NCBI GenBank assembly: GCA_016709765.1
Contig: JADJMD010000004.1
Span: forward strand, 1 to 55,089
DNA length: 55,089 nucleotides
Origin: Ignavibacteriales bacterium
Lineage (GTDB): Bacteria > Bacteroidota > Ignavibacteria > Ignavibacteriales > Ignavibacteriaceae
Direction of reading: 5' to 3'
The notes beneath the pieces are model-generated. The model had not been told where the DNA came from, did no database searches, and saw only the letters and a list, made by a program, of their open reading frames with translations. A program made the position numbers and the translations under genes. Within the stretch, counting starts at the first letter, position 1, and every line of letters starts with the position of its first letter. Shown here piece by piece: positions 28,626 through 37,712 of the stretch.

Positions 28626-31164
28626 TTACTTGAGTAAAATCATTTTTTTTGTCTCAACAAAATTTCCTGCTTGAAGCCTGTAGAAATAAACGCCACTCGT
28701 AAGGGTCAAGCCATTCCATTCATAATTATATTTACCTGAATTTAATTCCTGAGACACAAGCACATCAACACGCTCTCCAACAACATTAAAAACTTCAAGT
28801 GTTACAAACGCGGCTTGCGGTAAAGCAAATTGGATTGTGGTTGAAGGATTAAACGGATTTGGAAAATTTTGTGATAACTCATAACTCGTAATTGTTCTCA
28901 CATCTGTATCATTTTCAAGTGAAGATATAATCCCAACACTATCAACATAAATTGTAACATTGTTTGAGTTCTTTTTTATCGTCAGATATAAACCGGATTG
29001 AGCATCAAGAGTTACAAAACTATCGGTAATTGCGCTTGTTGTAGTAATCACTACAAAACTGTCTCCCGCCGCAGGTATAAATCCATTTATTAAAGATATT
29101 TTTAAAGTACCGTTTAATTTTGCACTGCCTGTTACATTTAATTTATCATAATCAGTTTCAGTTACACCCCCAAGCTGAACATCCAGCACAGCCGTAGTAG
29201 AAGGAAGAAAGTTGCCGATATATGAAAGCGTACCAGCAGAATTACCAGGGGCAGTAATTCCGTTGTTAGTAAAATTTGATGGCACTTTAATAATGCCTAC
29301 GCCTTTAATGATCGCGCCAGGTTCATTTGAAAAGTTGGTATTTGTCATTGTGAACTCTAACTCTCCTGAAGCAGCATCAATAACTCCGCCATTTTGATTG
29401 AAGAATTTCCACCATCCATTCATTTGAGTAATATCATTTCCTGCACTTTTGCGGAATATTCCGGTATTTGTAAAAGTACCCCCGCTACCTGTTCCTCCGC
29501 TAAAATCGGCATCAGAAGTAATTTCCCACAGTGATTGGTTTTCAACAAAGGAATTTCCTTGTATTCCGAATGCATATGTGCCTGCCTGTTTTACTGTGCC
29601 TTGATTTAGCAAGGTTGTTCCAGCTCTTAATCCTGTATAATTGGTTCCCGGTAAAACAAAAAGAGCCCCTTCAGGAATAATTAAAGTTCCACCACCGAGG
29701 ATAGTTCCATCAATAAATTGGAATCCTGTTCCCTGGAAATTAAATGTTGCTGTTGAGTTTTCTGTTGTAATTGTCGCACTTTCTTGGCTTAATGTCCCAA
29801 TAGGTGTTCCACTTAAGATGCCGCTAACTAACCAGGTTCCTCCTGTAAAAGTAAGTGTAGCATTTTCAGCTACATTGTAAGTTCCTCCATTAAGGCTTCC
29901 ACTTCCTGAAAAATTTAATGTACCTGACTGAACATCAATAGTACCTCCCAGATTTTGGAAATCCCACCAGCTATTTATTGAGGTAATATCAACTCCTCCA
30001 CTTTTACGAAAAATTCCGGTATTTTTAAATGTACCCCCGCTTCCAGTACCACCACTAAAATCTGCATCAGAAGTAATTTCCCAAAGTGATTGGTTCTCAA
30101 CAATGGAGTTTCCTTGTATCCCGAATGCAAATGTGCCTTCCTGTTTTACAGTTCCTTGGTTTAGCAAAGTTGTGCCAGCTCTAAATCCTGCATAATTGGT
30201 TCCCGGTAGCACAAAAAGGGCACCTTCAGGAATAATTAATGTTCCACCCCCTGTGATTGAACCATCAATAAATTGGAATCCGGCACCTTGAAAATTAAAT
30301 GTTACGTTTGCACTATCTGTACTGATTGATGCACCATCAAGGCTGAAAACTCCGTCAGGTGAACCGGTCAAAGTCTCTAAATATCCATGTGCTACCGGTC
30401 AGAGTAAGAATTCCACTTTCTGCTATATTATATGTCCCCCCGTTAAAACTCCCGCCACCGGAATATCCTAATGTACCGGATTGTACTTCAATTGTACCAC
30501 CCTGATTTTCAAAAATCCACCAAAAGTTAAACGTTGATATACCAGTTCCTCCACTTTTACGCAGAGTTCCGGTATTGATAAATGTTGCGCCACTAAAAGA
30601 TTCCCCATCAAAGTAACCATCCCCTTGAATATCAAAAAGTCCTTCATTATGCAGGGTTGACATTCCTCTTCCCCCAACACCACCGTTTCCTTGCAAAATA
30701 ATAGTCCCCCTATTTATCATATAGGTTCCTTCATACAAAGTATGAAAATTGTGCTCAGGGTTATCCGTCATTGTAACTACTGAAGTTTCGGTAAACAAAA
30801 GTGTGTTGTTTACATCATTTCCACCGTGAACTCCATTGCCACCTTTAAATACGCCGGCACCCCAGGTTGAATTGCCGGTAACCGTAAGCGATGGATTTCC
30901 GCCGCCTTCAAACTCAATAGAACCAGCACCAGAGGTACCCCAATCTAAAGTAAAACCTGCTATTTCAACAGAGCCGGTTATTATAACCTGTTTGCTCACT
31001 ACTATTGCATAATCACCAGGGCCTGGAACACCTGCCGGCGACCAAGTTCCCACATTTTGCCAATTACCGCCGTTTACAACTGCAGTGTAGGTGGTTTGCG
31101 CATTAAGCAATGTTTGAAAAACTAGTACCAAAGTAAATATTGAAAAGAAAAAAATCCTTTTCAT
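28626..31164 (-). CDS. Large secreted beta-helix/adhesin-like repeat protein with sorting tail (frameshifted)
   Basis: Two fragments form one protein of about 845 aa. A signal peptide (MKRIFFFSIFTLVLVFQTLLNAQ) is followed by TYTAVVNGGNWQNVGTWSPAG, typical of polymorphic outer-surface repeat proteins. Repeats follow with GGGTLIIPEGALFVLPG, LLNQGTVKQ, FSGGTGSGGTF, NTGIFRKSGG and GGTYNVAENATLTF, a right-handed beta-helix style. The sorting tail begins YELSQNFPNPFNPSTTIQF, continues GERVDVLVSQEL and ends VETKKMILLK. The frame break is near 30370, inside TWIF...GSPDGVFSLDG. GGAGG lies 5 nt before the ATG. It is located 189 nt downstream of ECF sigma copy 2, so it is a probable member of that sigma's unit. 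The likely role is surface attachment. Confidence 0.85.
29380..30490 (-). repeat. Tandem repeat of about 555 bp inside the adhesin-like gene
   Basis: Two large units, each about 185 codons, run from the SGTL..GGTYN motif to the IFRKS..GGxID motif. Matching points, for example aagtaatttccc at 29516 and 30071, are exactly 555 bases apart, so reading frame is kept. The units are nearly identical over long stretches. A third, weaker and partial unit lies closer to the N-terminus (INTGTLRKSGG, FENQGGTIEVQSG). Confidence 0.8.
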
Positions 31165-31353
31165 AGAACCTCCGTTTTTGTTAAATGATTTTAATTTTTT
31201 TTGCTTCTACAAGTACATGCGTATTATTAAAAAAACGGGGTCAATTATTTAGAAAAAAGTGCAGGTGGTTTGGACAAATGATAAAAGTCTTGATTGAAAG
31301 AAGAAAATTACTGAAAGGTTATTTTTATGGGATGTTGGGAAAGGATTATGTAC

Positions 31354-31923
31354 TTATTCTTTTCCTAATTCTCTAAAAAGCCAGGCTTTCGCCAGACTCC
31401 AGTCTCTTTTAACTGTGGATGCAGAGCAATTCAGGACTTTTGAAGTTTCGTCAACATTCAATCCCCCGAAAAATCTTAATTCAACAACTTTGCTTAAATC
31501 TGGATCAAATGCTTCAAGTTTTTTCATTGCATCATCGAGTGCGATTATATCTTCTTCGGATTCAAAAGCAATATCCTCAGCATTTTCCAATGAAAGATGA
31601 GTTTTACCTTCCCCTCTTTTCTGTGAATTATGTTTCCTTGCATAGTCAACAAGAATCTGCCTCATCGAATTTGCTGCAATCCCAAAGAAGTGGCCACGAT
31701 TCTGCCAGTTAATTTCCTGTCCGCCAATAAGTTTAATATAAGCTTCGTGAACAAGTTCAGTGGTTTGTAATGTGTGATTACGATATTCCTCGTGTAAGTA
31801 TTTAGAGGAGATTTTTTTTAATTCATTATAAACAAGCGGAAGTAATTCATTAATTGCTTCTTTTTTTCCATTGACACAATCTTCCAACAATAAAGTTATG
31901 TTCTGCTTATCTGATTCAAACAT
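31354..31923 (-). CDS. ECF-type sigma factor, 189 aa (copy 2)
   Basis: Same length and architecture as the gene at 23474. Region 2 is LHEEYRNHTLQTTELVHEAY plus NRGHFFGIAANSMRQILVDYAR. Region 4 is KVVELRFFGGLNVDETSKVL plus CSASTVKRDWSLAKAWLFREL. More than half the residues match copy 1, with differences clustered in the linker between regions 2 and 4 and in the recognition part of region 4. It may therefore read a different promoter from copy 1. The downstream order is adhesin-like gene, FG-GAP-like gene, then the TPR kinase. No anti-sigma factor is visible. It is intact. Confidence 0.93.
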   Translation of the reverse strand: MFESDKQNITLLLEDCVNGKKEAINELLPLVYNELKKISSKYLHEEYRNHTLQTTELVHEAYIKLIGGQEINWQNRGHFFGIAANSMRQILVDYARKHNSQKRGEGKTHLSLENAEDIAFESEEDIIALDDAMKKLEAFDPDLSKVVELRFFGGLNVDETSKVLNCSASTVKRDWSLAKAWLFRELGKE

Positions 31924-31963
31924 GTTATTAATATTTAGTTTATGAAAGTGGAATTCACAATTG

Positions 31964-31996
31964 AAAATAGGGGATTAATGGAGGCTTGTCAATAGT
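31964..31996 (-). promoter_or_regulatory. Conserved promoter block of ECF sigma copy 2
   Basis: The minus strand again reads ACTATTGACAAGCCTC, then CTATTTTCA. TTGACA (31987-31992) and TATTTT (31964-31969) are 17 nt apart, with the TATTTT box 41 nt before the ATG. Sequence and geometry match those before sigma copy 1. Confidence 0.75.
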
Positions 31997-32081
31997 TTAT
32001 TGTTACAAAATATTTTTACTAATACTACATATAAGACGGTAATAACTTTTCTACTAACATTATTCTTAAACCTCAAATTAC

Positions 32082-33194
32082 CTACCGCAGCAAAATCATT
32101 TTCTTTGTTTCTATAAAACTGCCTGCATTAATTGTATAGAAATATACTCCGCTTGATAATCCATTTGCATCAAAATGTAGTTCGTAACTTCCTGCGGGTT
32201 TTTCTTCATTAACCAAGGTTGCAACTTCATTTCCAATAACATCGTAAACTTTTAATGAAACAAATTGCCTGTTGCTTATTGCATACTGAATACTCGTACT
32301 TGGATTAAACGGATTAGGATAGTTTTGTGCTAACTCAAAACCAGATACAATCTGAATTGAATTGTCATCTTCCACAGAGACTGGACTTCCTGCATTCAAC
32401 CAAGCTGTATAAATAAGGCAAGTCAATTTATAGGATGCATCTTTAAACAATTTTATTGTGAAACCTTTACTTAGTTCCCATAGTTTTGAATAATAAGCAG
32501 TACTATTAGTATTACCTGCGAATGCTTTTGCTAAACTATCGCATCTTAAAACAGAATCTACATAGATATAATTAGCATACAGTATATTAAAAATAAAATC
32601 TGATACATTATTTATATAAACTAAACTATCTCCGGAATAAATAATTTGTGTGCTGTAATTTCCAATCATAGTTGATTCATATCTACTATGCACACCAGTT
32701 TGTCCAGTTAACTGCCCGTTATAATTTTTTGTGATGTGGAGCGGCATATGCATATCACCAACATAGTGTCCAAGATCAGCAGCGAGCAGCATTGCTTTGT
32801 TATATTGATTATTCTGAAAAGCTGTTTGGAGTGAATCGAATGTTTTTAAAATTGCCCAGGGCAGTATTCCTTGATCCATTACAAAAGTATTTCCGTGCAA
32901 TAAAACCAAAGAATCAAAATTTGGTGTGATAAAACCATTTAAATTAAACTCCGGATAATTATCAATATCTATATAATGCTTTGGTCCTTCTGTTGGATCA
33001 ATATTTCTTCGGTTATCAGCATCTGAACCGTGTGCCGCAAGTGAATCAGACCAGCTTCCCCAGAAACTCATTTCAGGTGTAACTGAAAGAATTGTTTGTT
33101 TGTTTATAATTCTATGCCCAACATTTCCCCATCCTATAAACAGTGTTGAACAAATTGTAATTGCAGCGAGTAGTAACTTAGATTTTATTTTCAT
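32082..33194 (-). CDS. Secreted S1/P1 nuclease-like zinc enzyme with sorting tail, 370 aa
   Basis: After a signal peptide (MKIKSKLLLAAITICSTLFIG) the mature protein would start at W in WGNVGHRI. That gives the N-terminal Trp and the first His used as zinc ligands in the S1/P1 nuclease and phospholipase C fold. Further likely ligands are GSDADNRR, GPKHYIDID, the DLGHYVGDMHMPLH helix and GVHSRYE. From about residue 285 a sorting tail follows: FELAQNYPNPFNPSTSIQYA, LKVYDVIGNEVATLV, ETKKMILLR. The tail is very close to that of the SBBP protein at 19190. The enzyme probably degrades nucleic acids or phospholipids outside the cell. It is intact. Confidence 0.85.
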   Translation of the reverse strand: MKIKSKLLLAAITICSTLFIGWGNVGHRIINKQTILSVTPEMSFWGSWSDSLAAHGSDADNRRNIDPTEGPKHYIDIDNYPEFNLNGFITPNFDSLVLLHGNTFVMDQGILPWAILKTFDSLQTAFQNNQYNKAMLLAADLGHYVGDMHMPLHITKNYNGQLTGQTGVHSRYESTMIGNYSTQIIYSGDSLVYINNVSDFIFNILYANYIYVDSVLRCDSLAKAFAGNTNSTAYYSKLWELSKGFTIKLFKDASYKLTCLIYTAWLNAGSPVSVEDDNSIQIVSGFELAQNYPNPFNPSTSIQYAISNRQFVSLKVYDVIGNEVATLVNEEKPAGSYELHFDANGLSSGVYFYTINAGSFIETKKMILLR

Positions 33195-33235
33195 ACTGCA
33201 AGTTACTACAATAAAATATAAATCTAATTTATTTT

Positions 33236-36200
33236 TTATTCGTATTCGTCCCAGCTTTTCATTTTCAACTCAGATGGCTTATAGTTTTTTAGTGCCTTAA
33301 CAAATCTTTTTGCAATCTGTACGTTTGTAAAAAGTGCAATGTTAAGATCAACAGCTTTTCTTCGTATTATGTAATCGCTGTCAAGTTCAACTTTTTCAGA
33401 AGTTTTCGGAATGTTTATTACAAGGTCAATATCTCCATTTGCCATAAAGCTTAATATACTTGGTTCCTGGTTATCAAATGGGCGATAGAGTACTTCAACA
33501 TCAAGTCCGCCATTTTCTTTATAGAACTCTGATGTGCCTTTTGTTCCATAGAATTTCAATCCCATCTTTTGCAGGATTTTTAATTCATCAATTAGCTCCG
33601 CCTTGTTTTTGGGTGTTCCGGTAGAAAGTAAAACTCCTTTGGTTGGCACTCTTTGTCCGATTGCAAGCAGACTTTTTAGAAAAGCTTCATTAAAATCATC
33701 ACCCAAACAAGCAACTTCACCAGTTGATGACATTTCGACTCCTGTAACCGGATCGGATCCTTTTAATCGTGTAAAAGAAAACTGAGAAGCTTTTACACCA
33801 ACGTAATCAAGATCGAAAGATGATTTATCAATCCTTGGAACTTTTTCTCCGAGCATTAAGCGTGTTGCAATTTCTATAAAATTTATTTTTAGAGTTTTAG
33901 AAACAAACGGAAAACTTCTTGATGCACGAAGATTACACTCAATAACTTTTACTTCGTTATCCTTTGCAATAAATTGAATATTAAAAGGTCCGGTAATCTC
34001 AAGTCTCTGTGCAATCTCACGAGTAATCATTTTTACTTTTCGCATTGTCTCCAAGTAAGTACGCTGGGGTGGGAGCACAATCGTTGCATCACCGGAATGC
34101 ACGCCTGCATTTTCAACATGCTCAGCAATTGCATAACAAAAAAGTTCGCCTTCATTTGCAACTGCGTCAACTTCAATTTCTCGTGCATCAGTTATAAACT
34201 TACTTATCACAACAGGATGTTCAGAGTTTAAATCTGTTGCTTTTTTAAGATACATTTCAAGTTCGTCTTCAGTTAACACAATACTCATTGCTGCGCCGCT
34301 AAGCACATAACTTGGCCTTATCAAAACAGGATAACCAACACTTTGTGAGAACCGTTTTGCATCAGTAAGTGTGGTAACTTCCTGCCACTCCGGCTGATCA
34401 ACTTTTATATCATCAAGAATTTGCGAAAACTTGTGACGGCTTTCTGCATTATCAATTTGTTCTGGAGAAGTCCCAATTATTTTTAGCCCTGCTTTATGAA
34501 GTTTCATAGCAAGATTATTTGGAACTTGTCCTCCCATCGACACAATCACTCCACGGGGATTTTCTTTATCATAAATATCAAGAACTCGTTCAAAGGTTAA
34601 TTGTTCAAAATAAAGTTTATCACAAATGTCGTAGTCTGTACTTACTGTCTCTGGATTACAATTAATCATAATTGATTTGTAACCGCTCTTGTTAACCTGA
34701 TTTACTGCGTTAACACAGCACCAATCAAATTCAACTGATGAGCCGATACGGTACGCGCCGCTGCCAAGAACAACTATCTGATCTTTTTCACCAAGTGAAA
34801 TATCGTCTTCAACACCGTGATAAGTTAAATAGAGGTAATTTGTCTGTGCAGGAAACTCGGCTGCCATTGTATCAATCTGTTTTACAGCAGGAATTACATT
34901 TAATGATTTTCTATATGTACGGACTTCAAGTTCTTTAGTGTTAGTTAGTTTGCCAATTTGATAATCGGAAAATCCATTTTGCTTTAGGTGGCGCATTGAG
35001 TCGGTATCAATATTTTTTAACTGATTATCAGAAATTTGGTTTTCAAGATCAACAATATTTTTCATCTTATACAAAAACCATTTTGTAATTTTTGTAAGAT
35101 CGTGAATCTTATCTACAGAGTAACCTTTTTTGAGAGCTACAGCTATCGCAAAAATTCTTTTATCGGTTGGTTCGGATAATTCTTTGTCAAGATTTACAAA
35201 ATTCATTTCGTTGCCAGTAAATCCCTGCATCCCAACATCAAGCATACGAATTGCTTTTTGTAATACTTCCTCAAAGCTTCTGCCGAGTGACATTACTTCC
35301 CCAACGGATTTCATTTCTGAACCAAGCTGTGTGCTTACTTGCTGGAATTTTTGCAAATCCCAACGGGGAAATTTTAACGCAACATAATCAAGCGCAGGCT
35401 CAAAGTTTGCAGATGTTTCTTGTGTAATAATATTTACAACTTCATTAAGCGCGTAACCAAGAGCGAGTTTTGTTGCGATAAATGCAAGCGGATACCCAGT
35501 CGCTTTTGATGCTAACGCAGAACTTCTGCTTAGTCTTGCGTTAACCTCAATAATTCTATAATCTTCAGAATATGGATCAAGTGCATATTGGATGTTGCAC
35601 TCACCAATAATTCCAAGATGGCGAATTAATTTTATTCCAATTGAACGGAGCTTAAAATTTTCTTTTGCTGATAATGTTTGAACAGGAGCAATTACAACGC
35701 TGTCGCCGGTATGTATGCCCATTGGATCAATATTTTCCATCGAACAGATTGTAATACAATTATCATATTGATCGCGAACAATTTCGTATTCAATCTCTTT
35801 CCATCCGTAAAGTGATTCTTCAATCAATATTTGATTTGTAAATGAAAATGCTCTTCGCGCTTTTTCAACAAGTTCTTCTTTGTTATTGACGATACCTGAG
35901 CCTAATCCACCCAAAGCATAAGCAATACGAACCATAACCGGAAAATTAATTTCTTCAGCTGCTTTTACAGCTTCATCCACACTTTTTGCTGTTTTACTTC
36001 TGGCAATCTTTAATCCAACTTCCGCAACACGATCCCCAAATAATAATCTATCTTCGGTATCTTTAATGGTATCAACCGGAGTTCCTAAGACTTTAATATT
36101 ATACTTTTCTAAAATTCCTTTATCGTATAAATCAACACCAACATTAAGAGCTGTTTGACCACCAAATTGTAGAAGAATAGAATCAGGTTGTTCTTTAATA

Positions 36201-36433
36201 ATTATCTTTTCAACAAACTCAGTTTTAATCGGAACAAAGTAGACTTTATCTGCAAAGTTTTCTGATGTTTGAATCGTTGCAATGTTTGGATTGACAAGTA
36301 CAGTCGTAATCCCATCTTCTTTAAGTGCTTTTATAGCTTGCGAGCCGGAGTAATCAAACTCACCAGCTTGCCCTATTTGCAAAGCACCGCTGCCAAGAAT
36401 TAAAACTTTTTTTGGTTTACCTTTTTTTATCAT
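33236..36433 (-). CDS. carB: Carbamoyl-phosphate synthase large subunit, 1065 aa
   Basis: It makes carbamoyl phosphate from bicarbonate, ATP and glutamine-derived ammonia for arginine and pyrimidine synthesis. Both ATP-grasp halves are complete. The first half begins KKVLILGSGALQIGQAGEFDYSG and includes VEVNARLSRSSALASKATGYPLA-type metal/ATP residues (NARLSRSSALASK). The second starts IVVLGSGAYRIGSSVEFDW and has NLRASRSFPFVSK. The C-terminal MGS-like regulatory domain, from about residue 930, includes GVLLSTG and DLVINIPKT. Length is the family norm. The start overlaps the end of carA by 4 nt (ATGA), so translation is coupled. It is intact, unlike many neighbours. Confidence 0.97.
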   Translation of the reverse strand: MIKKGKPKKVLILGSGALQIGQAGEFDYSGSQAIKALKEDGITTVLVNPNIATIQTSENFADKVYFVPIKTEFVEKIIIKEQPDSILLQFGGQTALNVGVDLYDKGILEKYNIKVLGTPVDTIKDTEDRLLFGDRVAEVGLKIARSKTAKSVDEAVKAAEEINFPVMVRIAYALGGLGSGIVNNKEELVEKARRAFSFTNQILIEESLYGWKEIEYEIVRDQYDNCITICSMENIDPMGIHTGDSVVIAPVQTLSAKENFKLRSIGIKLIRHLGIIGECNIQYALDPYSEDYRIIEVNARLSRSSALASKATGYPLAFIATKLALGYALNEVVNIITQETSANFEPALDYVALKFPRWDLQKFQQVSTQLGSEMKSVGEVMSLGRSFEEVLQKAIRMLDVGMQGFTGNEMNFVNLDKELSEPTDKRIFAIAVALKKGYSVDKIHDLTKITKWFLYKMKNIVDLENQISDNQLKNIDTDSMRHLKQNGFSDYQIGKLTNTKELEVRTYRKSLNVIPAVKQIDTMAAEFPAQTNYLYLTYHGVEDDISLGEKDQIVVLGSGAYRIGSSVEFDWCCVNAVNQVNKSGYKSIMINCNPETVSTDYDICDKLYFEQLTFERVLDIYDKENPRGVIVSMGGQVPNNLAMKLHKAGLKIIGTSPEQIDNAESRHKFSQILDDIKVDQPEWQEVTTLTDAKRFSQSVGYPVLIRPSYVLSGAAMSIVLTEDELEMYLKKATDLNSEHPVVISKFITDAREIEVDAVANEGELFCYAIAEHVENAGVHSGDATIVLPPQRTYLETMRKVKMITREIAQRLEITGPFNIQFIAKDNEVKVIECNLRASRSFPFVSKTLKINFIEIATRLMLGEKVPRIDKSSFDLDYVGVKASQFSFTRLKGSDPVTGVEMSSTGEVACLGDDFNEAFLKSLLAIGQRVPTKGVLLSTGTPKNKAELIDELKILQKMGLKFYGTKGTSEFYKENGGLDVEVLYRPFDNQEPSILSFMANGDIDLVINIPKTSEKVELDSDYIIRRKAVDLNIALFTNVQIAKRFVKALKNYKPSELKMKSWDEYE

Positions 36434-37506
36434 TTCAATGCCCTCACAAACATATCAAAAATAAATTCGCTATCGTCTGGTCCTGGTGAAGCTTCCGGGT
36501 GAAACTGTGAAGCAAAAAATGGTTTTGATATATGAATTATTCCTTCGTTAGTTCCGTCGTTATCATTAACAAACCATTCACGCCAATCTTGTGCTAAAGT
36601 TTTTGCATCAACTGCATAGCCGTGATTTTGAGAAGTGATGTAACAACGCTTTGTTCCAAGTTCATTGCATGGCTGGTTATGCCCGCGATGACCATATTTT
36701 AATTTGTAAGTATCAGCTCCTGCAGCAAGTGCGAGTATTTGTGAACCAAGACAAATTCCAAGAATAGGCTTGTTTGATTGCATTGCAATTTTAGCATGTT
36801 CAATAGTTTTATTATTAAGTTTTGGATCGCCGGGACCATTTGAAATTACTATTCCGTTTGCTTCAATTTTAGTGAAATCATAATCATACGGAACATGGAT
36901 AACTGTGATATCTCTACCTAGAAAAGCACGAATTATGTTATTCTTTGTTCCGCAATCAACAAGAATAATTTTTTGTTTTCCTGCTTTGTATTCAACAACA
37001 TCTTTTACGCTTACTTCTCCAACAAGATTTGTTTTATTGGGATCTATAAAATCAATTTTAGAATTTTCATCAACGATAATTTTTCCAAGCATTGTTCCTT
37101 TATCACGGAGTTTTCTTGTAAGCATTCTTGTATCAATACCATAAATTCCTGGAATTTTTTCTTCAATCATCCAATCCGATAAAGATTGTTCTGCACTCCA
37201 ATGGGAATATTCAAATGAATAATCCGTAACAATCAAAGCACGGCAGTGAATGTTATCTGATTCAAAATTTTTAAGCATTCCATCTTCTTTATCTTTAGAT
37301 GGAATTCCATAGTTACCTATTAGTGGATATGTACAAACAAGAATTTGTCCGCGGTAGGATGGATCAGTCATTGTTTCTGGATAGCCGACCATTCCGGTAT
37401 TAAACACAACTTCGCCGTTAGTGTTTCCTTCATATCCAAAACTGTATCCGGCAAATTCACTTCCGTCTTCAAGGATTAGTTTGGCTTTTGTTTTTTGTTT
37501 ATTCAT
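36430..37506 (-). CDS. carA: Carbamoyl-phosphate synthase small subunit, 358 aa
   Basis: The glutaminase subunit. The N-terminal CPSase_sm domain has LILEDGSEFAGYSFGYEG, GEVVFNTGMVGYPETMTDPSY and the IYGIDTR segment. The C-terminal class I amidotransferase domain has the nucleophile C252 in GICLGSQ and the H336/E338 pair in FHPEASPGP. GTKNNIIRAFLGR and GPGDP are typical of CarA. It is the first gene of the carAB unit, with no gene further upstream on this strand. A terminator-like hairpin occupies the leader just before the ATG and suggests attenuation. It is intact. Confidence 0.97.
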   Translation of the reverse strand: MNKQKTKAKLILEDGSEFAGYSFGYEGNTNGEVVFNTGMVGYPETMTDPSYRGQILVCTYPLIGNYGIPSKDKEDGMLKNFESDNIHCRALIVTDYSFEYSHWSAEQSLSDWMIEEKIPGIYGIDTRMLTRKLRDKGTMLGKIIVDENSKIDFIDPNKTNLVGEVSVKDVVEYKAGKQKIILVDCGTKNNIIRAFLGRDITVIHVPYDYDFTKIEANGIVISNGPGDPKLNNKTIEHAKIAMQSNKPILGICLGSQILALAAGADTYKLKYGHRGHNQPCNELGTKRCYITSQNHGYAVDAKTLAQDWREWFVNDNDGTNEGIIHISKPFFASQFHPEASPGPDDSEFIFDMFVRALK

Positions 37507-37527
37507 AGTTCATCAAGTACTTTCGGA

Positions 37528-37555
37528 TAAAAAAATAGCCACTCCAAAAGTGGCT
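37528..37555 (-). promoter_or_regulatory. Terminator-like hairpin in the carA leader (candidate attenuator)
   Basis: On the minus strand AGCCACT-TTTGG-AGTGGCT (37537-37555) is a perfect 7-bp stem followed by ATTTTTTTA, the form of an intrinsic terminator. It ends about 22 nt before the carA ATG. No minus-strand gene lies upstream that it could terminate, since the next gene upstream is on the plus strand. It is therefore best read as an attenuator of carAB. Confidence 0.6.
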
Positions 37556-37712
37556 TAAAACTTCAAATCATAGTAATATTTCTAAATAGTATTTTAGCAA
37601 TGCCGTAGTTATTTTAAGCGTAAATATATGATATTATTTTTAAAACCGACAAGAATTTCTGATATAAATTTTGCTAATATTTCAATGACGGTTAATTAGT
37701 AATTTCTTTCAC

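Noticed and set aside
31185..31376. Plus-strand ORF of 63 aa between sigma copy 2 and the adhesin-like gene
   Set aside because: No RBS and a basic, low-complexity composition; it overlaps the end of the sigma gene on the other strand.
33236..37506. Plus-strand ORFs of 60-85 aa inside carB and carA
   Set aside because: They are antisense to strongly conserved, intact enzyme genes and have no features of their own.
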